In this document: positions 46,215-59,028 of the stretch, one piece after another
Numbering within the stretch: the stretch's first letter is position 1
Layout: every line of letters starts with the position of its first letter
NCBI RefSeq assembly: GCF_947179165.1
Contig: NC_077242.1
Span: 3,224,001 to 3,288,000 of the forward strand
From: Solanum dulcamara
Lineage: Eukaryota > Streptophyta > Magnoliopsida > Solanales > Solanaceae
Reading direction: 5' to 3'
DNA length: 64,000 bases
The notes under the pieces: model-generated
Told to the model about the DNA's origin: nothing
What the model saw: only the letters and a program-made list of their open reading frames with translations
The model's database searches: none
Translations under genes and position numbers: made by a program

Positions 46215-47950
46215 CTAAAGAGAGTTCACAGCAGGACCGTTGAAAACGTAAACCTCATCGTAACCCTTCCTGAAAGAGCAAAAACATAAATACATCAAAT
46301 TACTGAAAATTGAAGTGATTGCTAAATAGAAATATCAAAAATGCAGAACTACACTTACCCTGCCTTTCCACTATAAGTGGGATTGTAATTGTAGATGAGA
46401 TTGTCTAGTACTTTTTGAGCTTCCGGTTTATTACAAGACTTTCTTGCTTCACTGCATTAATGTATTAGAAGTGAAAGCTTTCAACCATAAGTACAATCTT
46501 TTGAATAAATGAAAACACAAACAAAATCTATATAGCTAGTACCATAGTTCATACTTGTGGAATGTGTTCCCTTTTTTTGTATGTGTTTTGTAATTGTTAA
46601 ACCAGAGTTTTTGTGAGTTTCACACTCCAATTATCACTTGTTTCCTCATTGAAGTTTGGTTTTAGGCCACCCATAGTATTGAGCCGTCCGGTACCACTAT
46701 ACCATACTTGTGGAATGTATTTTTATTTTTATGTTTTAAACCACAGTATTCTTCCCCAGAGATCGTAACGAAAGGCTATATTAAGAAAAAGAGGTGTACC
46801 TGACAAAATAGTTGGCTACAAATTGAGTCACTTGAACTGCATCCTCAGAATGTGGAATTGCTGATGAACCCCATTCAAAAGCACTTTTCTGCAGTATGAG
46901 AACAATTAAACCAAATAAGTTCAACAAGAAAAAATTAAGCCCAAGTCCCAAACATGTTTGAGTCGGCTATATGAATCCTCATAGGAAATGTTTTGAAGTG
47001 AGGATATTACCCTTCTTAACAAATTCACTTATACTAATAATATATATGATAAAATGGATGTAATAAGAGAACAAATAATCATGGTACCTCTGGGTGCCAC
47101 TGTAAAGCAGTTATGGGATAGTTCTCTGCTTTAAGAGTAGAGACATAGACCTGATTCATTGATTAGATCACTCATTGTAACAACAACGACAACAACATAC
47201 CCAGTATAATCCATACAAAGTGGGGTCTGGGGAAGGTAGGGTGTACACAAATCTTACCCTTACTTCAGAGGCAGAGAGAATGTTTTCGATAAACTCTCGA
47301 CAGAGAATTAATCATGTACTCAGCATGTAAAAAAAATATTGGAGGAAGAGAATAGACTATGTACCTTGTTGCGTGTGTCTGTGCTGGTAGTCAACATAAC
47401 GAAAAAGCTAGACAGATCACCATTTGCTTGAATTTTTTCTGGTGATAAACCATACTGTTGCATGAAAGGAACAAAATAAAATAAAAATATTTAATTTTTC
47501 CGTTATCTATGCTTGTGGGAGGTAGCAGGTATTTCGTAACATTAATTAAAGTGAGTGCAAGCTAACCGGAGCACTAGAATTATCAAAACAAAATTCTGGG
47601 CTAAAGATGTGCAAACACATTTTCAAGGACTTGCTTTATGACTTTGTAGCACAAGGCATTCTTTACTCAACTTCTTTATTAATGTATCTGGGAACCTGCA
47701 TAAAACATATTAGCAAAATAAACAAGTCCTTAATTTATATAATGCAAAATGCATTTTGCCACTTCGTTAAAAGAAGTTATTAATTAAATTTGCGATTAAT
47801 ATTAGTCTTGTAATTAGTTTGGTGATTAATTACTAGTAATCTTTAAATCCTCCCAAATATTGTATCTTCAATATTTACGGTTTCCACGAAATGGAGTTTG
47901 GTTGCCTGATTTGATACACTGAATTTCTCAAGAATGTTGTTGTCCTGGTA
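46215..47950 (-). pseudogene. 5'-truncated gamma-glutamyl hydrolase copy
   Basis: Exons equivalent to 4-9 of the neighbouring intact gene are present at 47695-47635, 47454-47365, 47150-47088, 46888-46800, 46451-46359 and 46269-46215. Exon lengths are identical except the last, which is shorter and ends in FNGPAVNSL. Exon 3 is represented only by its 3' part (about 47944-47850), and its donor is GA instead of GT. The donor after exon 4 reads GC (aaa|gcaagt), a possible GC-AG intron, and the conserved His-His before it has become His-Lys. Exons 1-2 and the Cys-nucleophile part of exon 3 are missing. The remaining frames are open (including QWHPE), so decay is recent or the 3' exons were kept by selection or conversion. 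LINE/SINE tails (47180-47310, 48700-48830) lie in and beside it. Confidence 0.8.
47185..47310 (-). mobile_element. LINE/SINE 3'-end fragment in a pseudogene intron
   Basis: caacaacgacaacaacatac followed by ccatacaaagtggggtctgg and a tgttttcgataaactctcg stretch matches the tail shared by RTE-type LINE remnants at 18733 and 26444. It lies between exons 5 and 6 of the truncated hydrolase copy. No coding part is present. Confidence 0.65.
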
Positions 47951-48699
47951 CAAAGAGGAAAAAAAAACAGCAAAATGTCAGAACTATTGCATACTTAAAA
48001 ACAACCCTAATTAATAAAAAAAAATGTAACAAATCTGTTACTTATTGTGTTTGAAAAGTTTATGTTGTGACCAATGTTGTGACTTGTGATACATCATTTT
48101 CATTGAAAAGAGTCCAAAATCTCTAGCAAAGCAGAACTGCAGTCTTTTTATGTAGTAAGCAACTAAGTTGTCCGGACTCAGGTGCGGGTGTTTGATATGA
48201 TTCATGTGTGTAATAGGTCGAATTTTTTATGATCATAATTTAAGATTCAGGGGTACAAATTCAGATATGGATACAAATTCCAGGATTCGGCTAAAAATAA
48301 TTATGAGACATTATATGAAAAACTTACAAGGTATTCCGAGGAGAAAACATTGATCAAGAGGAGAATCCCAAAAGGTGATAAAAGGAAAGACAGAGACATA
48401 GAATTTTCTATATACAAGCTATTCTATTTTCTTCAATTTTACCTTAGCTTTTGTTTTGATTACAGAAATCATAGATATTTGTTCTGAATTTTTCCGTCGA
48501 TTTTGGGCGAAGTATCCAAAATCAGTTGATCAAAACCAGTACAGTTCTCCCACCCACACCCATGTCGTGTCGACATGAGTGTGCGACACCAAAAATGAAA
48601 AGTTAGAGCAACTCAGATAAGTAACACATGAATCGCGTTGTACACCATGGTAAGGAATAATGATCAGTATTTTTGCATATAGATCAAATTAAAGATAAA

Positions 48700-49060
48700 C
48701 TTATATATATATAATCCAGTGAAATTCCACAACATGGAGTCTGGGGAGGGTAAAGTGTACGCAGACTTTACTCCTACCAAGGTAGGACGGCTGTTTTCGA
48801 GAGACCCTCGGCTCAAAAGAAGCATTTTTTGGCTTAGCAAAATACTTCATTAGGAGTATACTATTGTATCTCATGATTAGTTATCCCAAGATTGTTATCC
48901 ACACCCTTAATGTCGGATAAAAATAACACTACAATCATGGAATAATTAGTCTCGGGATAAATTATTCCGTGATTTTATCCCAACCAAACATGGAATAAAC
49001 TCATCGTAAAATTAATCCGGAGATTAGTTATCCCTCCTATTAAACGAGCCTTGGAGGCAT
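48700..49060 (-). mobile_element. LINE/SINE 3'-end fragment next to a MITE
   Basis: The stretch 48710-48832 (aatccagtgaaattccacaa, ggagggtaaagtgtacgcag, gagagaccctcggctcaaaa) is a tail of the same LINE/SINE family. It is followed at about 48850-49055 by a MITE-like sequence with gataaattattccgtgattt and gattagttatccctcctatt, related to the one interrupted at 26314-27500. Confidence 0.6.
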
Positions 49061-49247
49061 GCATGGAAGCAGTTGGAAGGAGGTACATGTAATTATTGAA
49101 AGTGATAGTATGCCCATACAAAGGAAGCTGCAGTCACCATACAGGGGATCATTAAATTATCGAGCTGCAAGCAACAGGATCTTCACACACTGATCCATCA
49201 ACTCCCGAGTAGATCTTCATGTGCATCTTAATTAGATTGTGCAGTTG

Positions 49248-52200
49248 TTATTGCTCAATTAAACTGCTTTGTTTTTCTTCTCTATACAGATAGCTCAAGG
49301 CAGAATGCGGAGTGAAGAGATAAACCTCATCATAACCCTTCCTGCAAAACGAGAAACAAAAAAGGAAGAAGACTTAAGTTCCCAAAAATCAGTGCACTAA
49401 TTCTCAAAACCAACCTGAAATTGCTGTGTTACTTACCCTGCCTTCCCACCATAAGTGGGATTGTAATTGTATATGAGACTATCAAGCAATTCGCGTGCCA
49501 TTGGCTTGTTAGAAGACTTTCTCGCTTCACTACAATTCAAAATAAGGAAATAAAACACACGAAACTAGAAGCAAAACAGTGATCACAATATGCAAAGTAA
49601 AACAGTTTCAATTGAAGAGTAAGAACAATTCGTGAAAAGCATGCCTGAGAAATATGAATTCAACTCAATTATTTCACTTTCTACTTGTGAAATTATATTC
49701 TTATTTCCAAAACAAAACGTAGCCTGCAAATCTGAAGTGTAAATGAATCTAGGGATGCACTCAACCTGATTATATATATTACACAAGCATTAGTTTTATT
49801 CAATATTTTTTATCTGTCAGTGTTATTCGATATTTCATTTTGCACCTCTGAGCCCCTCCTCGGACGGAAAAGAAAAAAGAGCACCTTATAAAATAGTTGG
49901 CAACATGTGTAGTGACTTGAATTGCATCTTCAGAATGTGGAATCCTTGATGAACCCCATTCGAAAACATTTTTCTGCAGTAATATAAGCAACAAAAACAT
50001 TCAAATTAGGAATTTCAGCTCAGAATAAAAGGTCATGATGAGTTAGCATTAAGATGAGCAGTTCTGTCCAAGGAAAATAATCGTATATACTCTCTTAGTT
50101 AAGATAATATTTTTACTCCAATGGAAGCATGAAATTATAAATCATGAGAGAACAGAAGAAATAATTTTTTTTATCGGATACCAAAAGTGCAGCTTAAATC
50201 ATGTTTCATGAAAATAACCTTTGAGCAGTATCCACCAAAATGTGATTAGGAAAATTTTTTAAAAAAAATATCAAAGCCGCTCAAAGAATAGAACTAGCTA
50301 GAAAACAATAGAATGTGCTATCTCGCGTTTTTATATCTAGCGACTATTAATTCACTGCATGTTCAAGATAGAATTGTAAATCCGAAGTCGTAAACCAAAG
50401 ATGGTACCTCTGGGTGCCATTGGAAAGCAGCTATAGGATAGTGTCGTGCTTGAACAGTAGAGACATAGACCTGAATCAATCAAAACAGAGTAGTTCAACA
50501 AGAATCTCTACTAGATTTCATACCAATTGGAAACATTCAGCAGAAATATCCCAATAGCAAAAGGTGGTTAAATTCAACATGTACCTTGTTGTTTTCATCC
50601 GTACTAGTTGTCAATACCCTGAAAAAGCTACTCAAATCTTTATTCGCTTGAAATCTTTCTGGTGATACACCCCACTGTTGCAATAATAAAAAAAAATGCA
50701 ATTAATCAACAGCATAACAGCATATTTAACGCGCTAGTAAGGCCGGAAGCAAACACAGATAAGATGAGAACTGAAAGACAAGTGCAGTAGCTAGCCTGCT
50801 CAAAATGTATTATTGTATAAGATTAACATGACTCATTCATCTGAAGGAGTTATCTCTCCTGTATTACATGTTCATAGGGACTTACTACGGACTGATCTCT
50901 AGTTGACAGTTTATGAATGATGCAAATATTCACGGATAAATGTGAATACCTTGTCGAAACAAGCTGAAATAGAACTGTAGACAGCTTGAATAAATCTAAG
51001 TAATGAAAGAGATATGAAGTACCCCCAAGGCAGGTAACTCAAAGGCCATACTCGAATATTAGACGTTGAAATCAACGTAATAATCTTAACAATTCTGTTG
51101 AAGTGTGTGACAATCTCATCTAAAAGCTCAAGTTGTTAAAGAGAGCGCACTTTTATTATTTAATTGTATTCTCAACAATTTCTAGAACTCAAAACTGATA
51201 TACAGCCTTACTAGATGTAGTAGCATCGTAGAAAAATTCAGGACATTCTTCACGAGTTACCATTTTGCAACAACAATCTCCACTGGACAAAAGAAACATG
51301 TAGTAAATCATGTAATGATCACAATTAAGCTAAAAAACTACAGTACCACACCAGGACAAGAAAAAAACTATTTTGTAAAACTTACATGATGATTTTGCAT
51401 CACAAGGCAATCTATACTCATCTTCTTTAGCAACACAGGGGGGAATCTGCAGAGGAATTGATAGCAAGTTGTATATCAACAAATAAGAATTATTACTGAA
51501 ACCTGACAATATAGAGTTGACCATGCTATAAGGTCAAATGGTCAATAGGTTTATTAAAGTGCAGGAACGCGATATATAGTAGACAATCCTTCCTCCACTA
51601 TGCCATCATCATTGGCGAAATCTTGCTCATTTTACACAAAGCAAGGGCAAGAGAATAAAGTGACACTTCTTACAAATCACATTAAAGGCGAGGCTTTGTT
51701 ATTGAGTATTCCAAATAATATTAGGCTCTTTGTTCATGTACTTATTATGATTTCTCGAACGAAGAGATCCATAATTACCTACTATGATACAGGAAAAATA
51801 TCACAGGAGCCTTACAATTTTCTAAGAAGATCAGGCTAGTCTATTTACTGTTTTCCTATCAATGTACACTTGGATTTACCATTATGAACGATCTTTTATA
51901 TTTACCTTTTAAATGAAAGAGAAGGAAGAGGAAACGAGAAAATTGAAAGAGACAGAACAAAAAGAAGGTGAATGCATAAAGGAGCAGAACAAGCATATAC
52001 CTCCCAAATACTGTTCCTTCAATATTTACATTTTCCACAAACTGTACTGTAGAGGCTTGGCTCGCTGCACTGAATTCCTCAAGAATATTGTTGTCGTTGG
52101 TGATGATCATTGTTAAAAGTTCATATCCCAAGCAGATTGCAAGTACAGGGAAGTGCTCACCAGCATCATTCTTCTCCAAAACTTTCTGCAAGTATCAAGT

Positions 52201-53609
52201 AAGCATTTAGATTTTCGCCACAATTTTCATCAACAAACATTTTTCGAGATACTTTCTCAGATGGTCACTCAACTAAGGTTTCTTCTCTCAGAAAGTCACT
52301 CAACTAAGGGTTCTTCTTTCAAAAAGTCACTCAACTTTTTTTAAAATTTGTGTATTGTCAAACTGTTGATGCTTGTGGAAAAGCATTCTGCATCCTCTTC
52401 CTCCCATAGCCTTAGTCATCCCCTTCCCAACTTATGTCCCCATGTTTCTTCTTGCCCGGACATTGTTGTTCTGTTTGCAGTGCTTTTATTCTGCCTCGTA
52501 CTCATGTTATAATATGTTTTTGAATGCCTTGTTTATGTGTGTAAGATGGCTAATATCCTCATACTAACTTACCTTATTGTCAGCAAGGGTGTACTGGGTA
52601 GTGTTGCCGAGGGGACATGAGTTAAAATTGATATTGCACTCATTGGATGTTCATCAGGTTCTTTAGTTGTTTATTTTCAATGATGCCAAAAGGAAAGTTA
52701 TGGTGGGTAGTTAGGTGCATTTCAAAACGAAAAAGAGCTACATTCTGTGTTCAAATTATAAGGCACGGAGAGCATTTCCACTTGATCATTACCTGGAAAA
52801 TTCCTTTAATAACATCAAAATATAGACCATCTTTGGCCCACCCTCCGGTGAAGATAATGCCATTTACAAGATTAAGCTTCTGCAAAAAGAAATTCAATTA
52901 ACAAATGTCAAACAATCCATGCTTTAATATCTTGGTGACGATTTGAGGTACTTCCCTTGAATTTCTGAGTACTGACTGACTCATTCAATTAAGCTAGCGT
53001 TTGACCATAGATTTAGTTGAAACTTGTAAAAAATGAGTTTTTTTGAAATTGTGTGTTAGACATGCATTTTCCTTAGAAAAAATTTGAAGCTTTGGGAATG
53101 GAAATAAATTTCACCAACAAACAATGTTTTTCAAAAGAAAATCTATGGACAACGGGAGCTTAAATTCGAGCTATTCAATAATCATACTTCCAGCATAATT
53201 TGCACGGACAAAAATTACAAAGAAAAGAAAGAACCTTTAACTGCCAAATTTGTTAATATGCCCAGTAAGTGAGAAATTGCGAAAATTAAAAGGAAGGAAG
53301 ATTTATAAATACTTGATTGAGAACTTGGGGAGGCTCGGTGTATATTAGGGGAATGACTCTAGCACCAGCCATTTCAGCAAATTTAACATAGGAAGCTGCA
53401 ATGTAAGAGACATTAGTGGCGTTGCTGAGTCTGCCCGTGGCGCCATCGCCGGGATGACTCACGATCCCGATGATCGGCCGGTAATTAAGTATAGGGTCCG
53501 GCGCGGGACAACTCGACGGGAGAGTTTGCTGGGAAACAAAGAGTTGGGCTTCTGCACTAATAATCCCATAGACAAAAAGGAGAAATGAAATTAACAGGTA
53601 GTTGCCCAT
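49248..53609 (-). CDS. GGH: Gamma-glutamyl hydrolase (folylpolyglutamate hydrolase)
   Basis: Nine exons join in frame: 53609-53313, 52879-52793, 52185-52001, 51446-51386, 50674-50585, 50470-50408, 49973-49885, 49529-49437 and 49341-49248, giving 352 residues, as usual for plant GGH. All introns are GT-AG. The enzyme removes gamma-linked glutamates from folyl and antifolyl polyglutamates, in the vacuole in plants, and so sets folate tail length. Residues 1-21 are a signal peptide (MGNYLLISFLLFVYGIISAE). The class I glutamine-amidotransferase-like fold shows PIIGIVSHPGDG, IIFTGGWAKDGLYFDV, the nucleophile Cys at about 146 in AICLGYELL, and the catalytic His at about 259 in FQWHPE. Exon 9 adds a tail of about 20 residues after GYDEVYLF. 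Upstream is a TATA box at 53675-53669. Confidence 0.92.
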
Positions 53610-53668
53610 TTGAATTGTTTTGCTGTGGTATTATTTTTGAAAATTCATTTGCATCATCGAATATTGAC

Positions 53669-53675
53669 TTTTATA
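53669..53675 (-). promoter_or_regulatory. TATA box of the gamma-glutamyl hydrolase gene
   Basis: On the minus strand, ccctataaaagtcaatattc contains TATAAAA about 60 bp upstream of the ATG at 53609. This implies a short leader of roughly 30 nt. The position is right for a core promoter, but no transcript evidence is available. Confidence 0.55.
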
Positions 53676-54033
53676 GGGACTAACAAAGAGCTAAACGGAA
53701 GTGGTTCAGCACATGATGTTGCTCTTTATTTTAAGTCTGGTCTCGATTTCATGTTTAAAATAGAAATGCATTCTAAAAGGAAGGTGTGTATCATATTTGG
53801 TTATTTACTAAAATTTCGGAGGACATGTATAGTTAGATTTCATATGTATACTTGGTGAAGTATCGCATATCTTAACCAAATTCCTTGCATGGGCGCGTCT
53901 TTGTATGGTTTGAAAAGGCTTACTTATCTTATAGTTTAGGGTTTTCTTCTGAATGTGCCTTACATGTCACAAATTTAAATCAATCAAATTTCAATATAAA
54001 TATCCAACTTCAAATAAAAATAATAATAATAAT

Positions 54034-54078
<45 letters not shown>

Positions 54079-55784
54079 CTGTGGTAACTGTATTGCATGA
54101 GTACAAGTGATTCCAACTATTAATAGAGGAAAAAGTTTAAAAAATTCCTTATAGTTCAACGATAATTACATCTTATCCTTACTATTTTCTAAGTTACAAA
54201 AAGTTCTTAAATTTGGGAGAATCCGGATATATTTCAAAAATATTATGATACATCACGTTTCGGTTTCGGATACATCATTTAACGCTCGGTTCTCGATACA
54301 TCACTCAACGTTCCGATATATCACATAAAGTAATGTATCCGATTGATATATCTCGTAAATTGATGTATCCGAGAATAAGAGAGAGTAAGAATTTTCTTAA
54401 TGTTTTCAAATGGTAGAGAATTTTAGTGAATAATGTTAAAATAACTTGTGTATTCAGGTATTTTTTCCTAATTTTAATCCTTTTCACTTTATTTTAATTC
54501 TTTTTTTTGGTTTGGGGATCGAGATAGAAGATTTGATGTTAATCTCAAAAACAAAATATGAAGCGAAGGCCCAAGGTTGAAGCCCATGAAAGAAGTCCAT
54601 TAAAAGCTATGCCATCACGTTATGATTCTCCATTTAAGACGAATAAAACTGATAGGAGGAAGTTGTTTTGATGGTAAGTACCTTTGCATTCGATTTTGTT
54701 TGTCCACGATAGACTTCACACTCTCTTTAAATAATATTTTTTTATCTCAATATTTTAAAACTATCTTTAAAATAAATAAATTTTTAAATAGAAAAGTACG
54801 TACATATTTGTGGACTTTTTACCAAACAAGTAGGATCCAACATAAATAAAATATTGATATTGTCGTTGAATATTTGTTAAATAAGAAAATATGTTATTCT
54901 TTTTTAGATTGACTAAAAAAAAAGTATTTCATATAAATTGAACAGAGAGAACGTATAAACAAAGTACATTAGTATATATTTTATCATAATATTCATATTA
55001 ATTGGTGTATAATTTTAATGAATTTATAAAACAGTTTGAGGACTAAGTTATTAATATTAAGGTTAAAACATAACTTTTTTCTTTATATGTTAAAATGGAC
55101 AAGTAAACAAGTACTTCCTCCATTCCGTATTAAGTGAATTTTTGAGAAATTTTTCCTTGTTCAAAATAATTGAATTGTTCAAAGTTCAAGATAGATGTTT
55201 GAATCTTTTTTCATAATTGCCCTTTCATTTATTTAAGTTTTATATTTCTAAGAGATAAATCACACTACTTGCAAAATTATATTTATGATTTTACAAAGGA
55301 TAGTAGTGAAAAGTATGATTCAAATTATGTTCTTAAATATTTTTCTCAATATGTGTGTATTGACTCGCAGATTCACTTAATATGGAATTAAGGAAGTAAA
55401 ATATTGAAATATTCAGTAACTTTGTGTGCATTGGAGTCAGTGCCTTCCCAGTTGGTGGTACCACCTTGTTTGAATTGGAAGGCTTCTGTCAGCCAGTTGC
55501 TGAAGGGACACTGTCATTCAATTTACTAATCCTATCTTCTAGGCCTGGAAAATTATGTGTACACATGAAATGACTCTACGTACAATGATTTTTTATGTGT
55601 TTTTTTTACGCAAACAAAATAAAGCCTTAAATATATACACTCTTGATATAGAGGTAGTTTTAAAAAACCTACATAATATAATGATAGTTTGGGATTTTAT
55701 AGCAAAAATATGCTTAGATAGACTTATTATCTATTCAAATATAGTTAGATTGAGATATTGTATACGTATGGATATATTTATTAA
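53676..55784. other. Intergenic region with microsatellite, gatacatc repeats and MITE
   Basis: 54017-54075 is (AAT)n followed by (AT)n. The stretch 54235-54375 contains at least five copies of gatacatca or inverted gtatccga-type motifs, also seen near 37470-37500. A Stowaway-like MITE lies at about 55120-55400 (acttcctccattccgtatta, inverted match taatatggaattaaggaagt). No coding gene is supported. Confidence 0.6.
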
Positions 55785-56436
55785 GGTGCCGTTTGGCCCC
55801 AAATTTTTAAATATTTTTTATAAAGTTTTATCATGTGTTTGACCATAAATTTTCTTAAGTTTTGGTGAATTTCAAAAAATATTATTTTGTACCTGTAAAT
55901 TCTAAAAATTATTAAAAATAGCAATAAGTTTGTGTTATCATTTTATAATAAATATGTTCCCTTTAAAAAACATTATAACATAATTGATAACGATCAACAA
56001 CAACAAAATAACAATATGGGCAAGAGTAATAAATTAATCGAATTAAAAAAAAAATATTATTTTTTCAATCTTGTCACTCAAACTATTCTTTTTTGGGAAG
56101 GTAATAACAAACTATTATTTTATAAAATGTTCCCACATTGTATGTATGAACAATCTCTTTCCAACAAGCTTTCATTTCTAGATCAAATGATCGAGAAGAC
56201 GAAGCAATGGAGTAATCTGATAGATAAATATTTAGTTGAAATTAATAAATGATGTGTATTTTTACAAAATATAAAAGTTTGAGGTAATTTTCAAATTTTT
56301 AAAACTTCCCAAGTTCTTATTTTTTCTAGATCTTGGGATTTTTGCCAATTATATTTTCCAAGTAATGATAAATTATATGGACAAACATTAGTTTCCAAGA
56401 ATTTTTCAAGTAAAAAACTATTGGGGCCAAACGTAG
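55785..56436. mobile_element. MITE with ggtgccgtttggcccc ends
   Basis: The left end ggtgccgtttggccccaaat and the right end ctattggggccaaacgta are inverted repeats around gtttggcccc. The element is about 650 bp, longer than most MITEs, and contains a 106-codon open frame (55932-56252) with no recognisable domain. Partial relatives (gtttgaccatagattt-type) are at about 52990-53160 and 61960-61990. Confidence 0.6.
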
Positions 56437-59028
56437 AGATATTATATACGTGTGCAAGCGGTTACACTTATTTATGCAAGCGGATACAATCTATTGTGCT
56501 ACGTTTTGAAACTAAAATGCCTCTACGTTTCATAATTAAGCAGAACCAATTAACCCATCTTTTAGGTAGTGTCATATTTACCCATGAAAATGTGAATCAT
56601 TCCATGAAAATTGGTTTTACGATCCTTTTTTTTCTCCATCTGGTGTTCGATATTTATATTGAAACTCGATTAATTCAAATTTTGCATGGTCTATTTTTGA
56701 AAACAATCCTCCGAACATGATGTTTTTCTATATCTAGAGCTCCAAATATGCGACTAATGTGCGTATATTTGGAGTATATTGGATCATTAGTAAAGAAAGA
56801 CAACCTCAACAATTGTGTTTTAAGAGTTGGCGAGTTATTGCCTTCTTTACAATATTACTCATTGATGTGTATATATATCAGCTCTCTCTTGAGTATATAC
56901 ATGTGATGTTTGAACTTTGAAATGCACTTTTCGAATTACCTTTTTTTCACTTTTGTTTACCATTTTGATGGGAAAAAAATAGTGTATGATTGATTGAATA
57001 TGATAGTGGAGAACATGTAGGTGAGAAATGAAGGAGAGATAATAGTGTATGATTGTATGTGAGAGTGGAAGAACCCCACAAGGTGGTGATAAATGATCTA
57101 AGGAAAAGTAGTGAATGATTGAAAGGGAGAGTGGAGACCACTAAGGTGTGATGATGGACATAAAGACATTGATGGGGTTTGCTTTGCCTTTCCCACTTTG
57201 ACCAATTGCCTTCTACAATCTTATGATTTTTTCTCAGGTGTGGCTAAACCTTATGGGATAATTTGATTGGGAGGAAAATATTTGGAAAAATATTCCATTT
57301 AATTATATTTAAAATTAAAAATTACTTAAAATAAGTCAATTCAAATAGGTCTTGAGTAGTCGCGGATCGAAGCAATGTTAATCGATGGGGTTTATTAAAT
57401 CCTTTAAACATATCCTACCGTGCGTCCAAATTGCAATTCTTGTTTCTATCATTTTTTTTGGTTAATCGGATAATATTATATGAGAGGTATCTTAAGAAGC
57501 AGTATTACTAAATAAGGGAGTAGTAGTATTGGTTGCTATCAAATTATTATTACAATCGAAATTTTTCTTGAAAATGTAGCTCCTAGTATATCTGCCTGCT
57601 TCTTTTGCAAACACTGGAGGGATTAGCAAAATTCTTATACGATCAAATAATTGTTTCTTGGCCCCTTTCTTGGGTAAGAGACCAAAATTAATATTTGAAT
57701 TCTAAATTTTAGGTTATTGACATCAGGTGTTTAGTAACTAAATTGTGAATTGAATTTTATTTATATTTGATTAAAAAAATTTAATACAAATAAATTAAAA
57801 TTATTGGGTTGTGTATAAAGTAATCTGCTCCACCCAACAAGTATATGACTTTCTGATACCATGTTTTATTTGATGTTGGCCGAAGCTTTTTCGTCTTGGC
57901 ATTTTCCTGATGTGTATGATTATATGGGGCTGTGTTCTCATCATTTAGTGTGTAATATTAGTGGATCAACAAACTTAATTTGAAAACAAAAGCAAATTAA
58001 ATAGGTTTGCCTTGTAGGTGGCAGGCAGATCATCTGCAATGACAACCTACTTCTCTTTTTTGTTACTCATAAATTCATTGCTCCAAATAATCTGAATCAG
58101 AAATTTGACGAAAAATATACAAAATTAGATATATATTAATCTTCATACCCTAAATGATTTTTCGATGAAGAATGTGCATCGGACCACCCTTTATTTAAAA
58201 TGGTTCCGCCCATGTCGGCCCCCCCACCCTCCCCCTTAGTCCAACATCAAAACAGAGCCCAATGGCCCCAATTTTTAATCTTACAGCTAACTAGAATGCT
58301 GGTTTTTTTTGATTTTTTTTTTATGGCGAAACCATAATTACTACTTAACAAAAGAATTCAAAATAAAAATAGGTATATTACTATATCTAAAACTTTTTTT
58401 TTAATGTCAAAAGGGATTCAAAAAGTTACTTTATCCTATACTTGCATTTTTTTTAGTCTTTAAGTCACCAACTCGAAGCTTTGTGTAGGTTATGGTTACA
58501 TGCTTACGTAAGGGTTATTCATATGAGTTTAAATTATATACACGATTAATATATACAGATAAAAGTAATCGTTGATGCTAAAATAATTTACAGCGATATA
58601 AATTATCATAAATTTTATTAGAAGAGCACACAATTTGTGTCTTTCTTGGATTTGCTTTTCTTTTAGATCACTATATTTTGTTTATTTATAGTGAGTGAGA
58701 GAAAAAGTATATAAAAAAATGGGCCAAATAATATTTGCATTTTGTTGACTATTGAGGTGTATGATATATGGTACTTTTATCACAAGGGAATCACGTGAAT
58801 GTGGCAGAACTCATCGCGTGCTGACCCCAACGATGTTAGGGGCCACTTACGATTGCTAATTCATGCTAAATTGTTGGAAATCTGTTTTTTTATTATTTAT
58901 TGTTGATGGCTAAACTCATCTAGCACGTGCACCGAACTCTGTCACGTGTGAAATATTCCACCTATTTGATTTTCTTTTTCCATTTTTTATGGAAAGTCTC
59001 GGGAAAAATAATATTAGATTAGAAAAAG
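56437..59028. other. Gene-free intergenic region
   Basis: No gene is supported. A purine-rich stretch with repeated tagtgtatgattg and gagagtggagaa motifs lies at 56980-57140 and creates an open frame on the minus strand by chance. CACGTG G-boxes occur at 58792, 58924 and 58943, about 3.5 kb upstream of the BEH-like gene. Confidence 0.5.

Noticed and set aside
51859..52191. 110-residue minus-strand ORF as a stand-alone gene
   Set aside because: Its first part is exon 3 of gamma-glutamyl hydrolase; the hydrophobic tail is translated intron after the donor at 52000.
56947..57141. 64-codon minus-strand ORF
   Set aside because: It comes from purine-rich imperfect repeats (gagagtggag, agtgtatgattg) and has no protein family resemblance.
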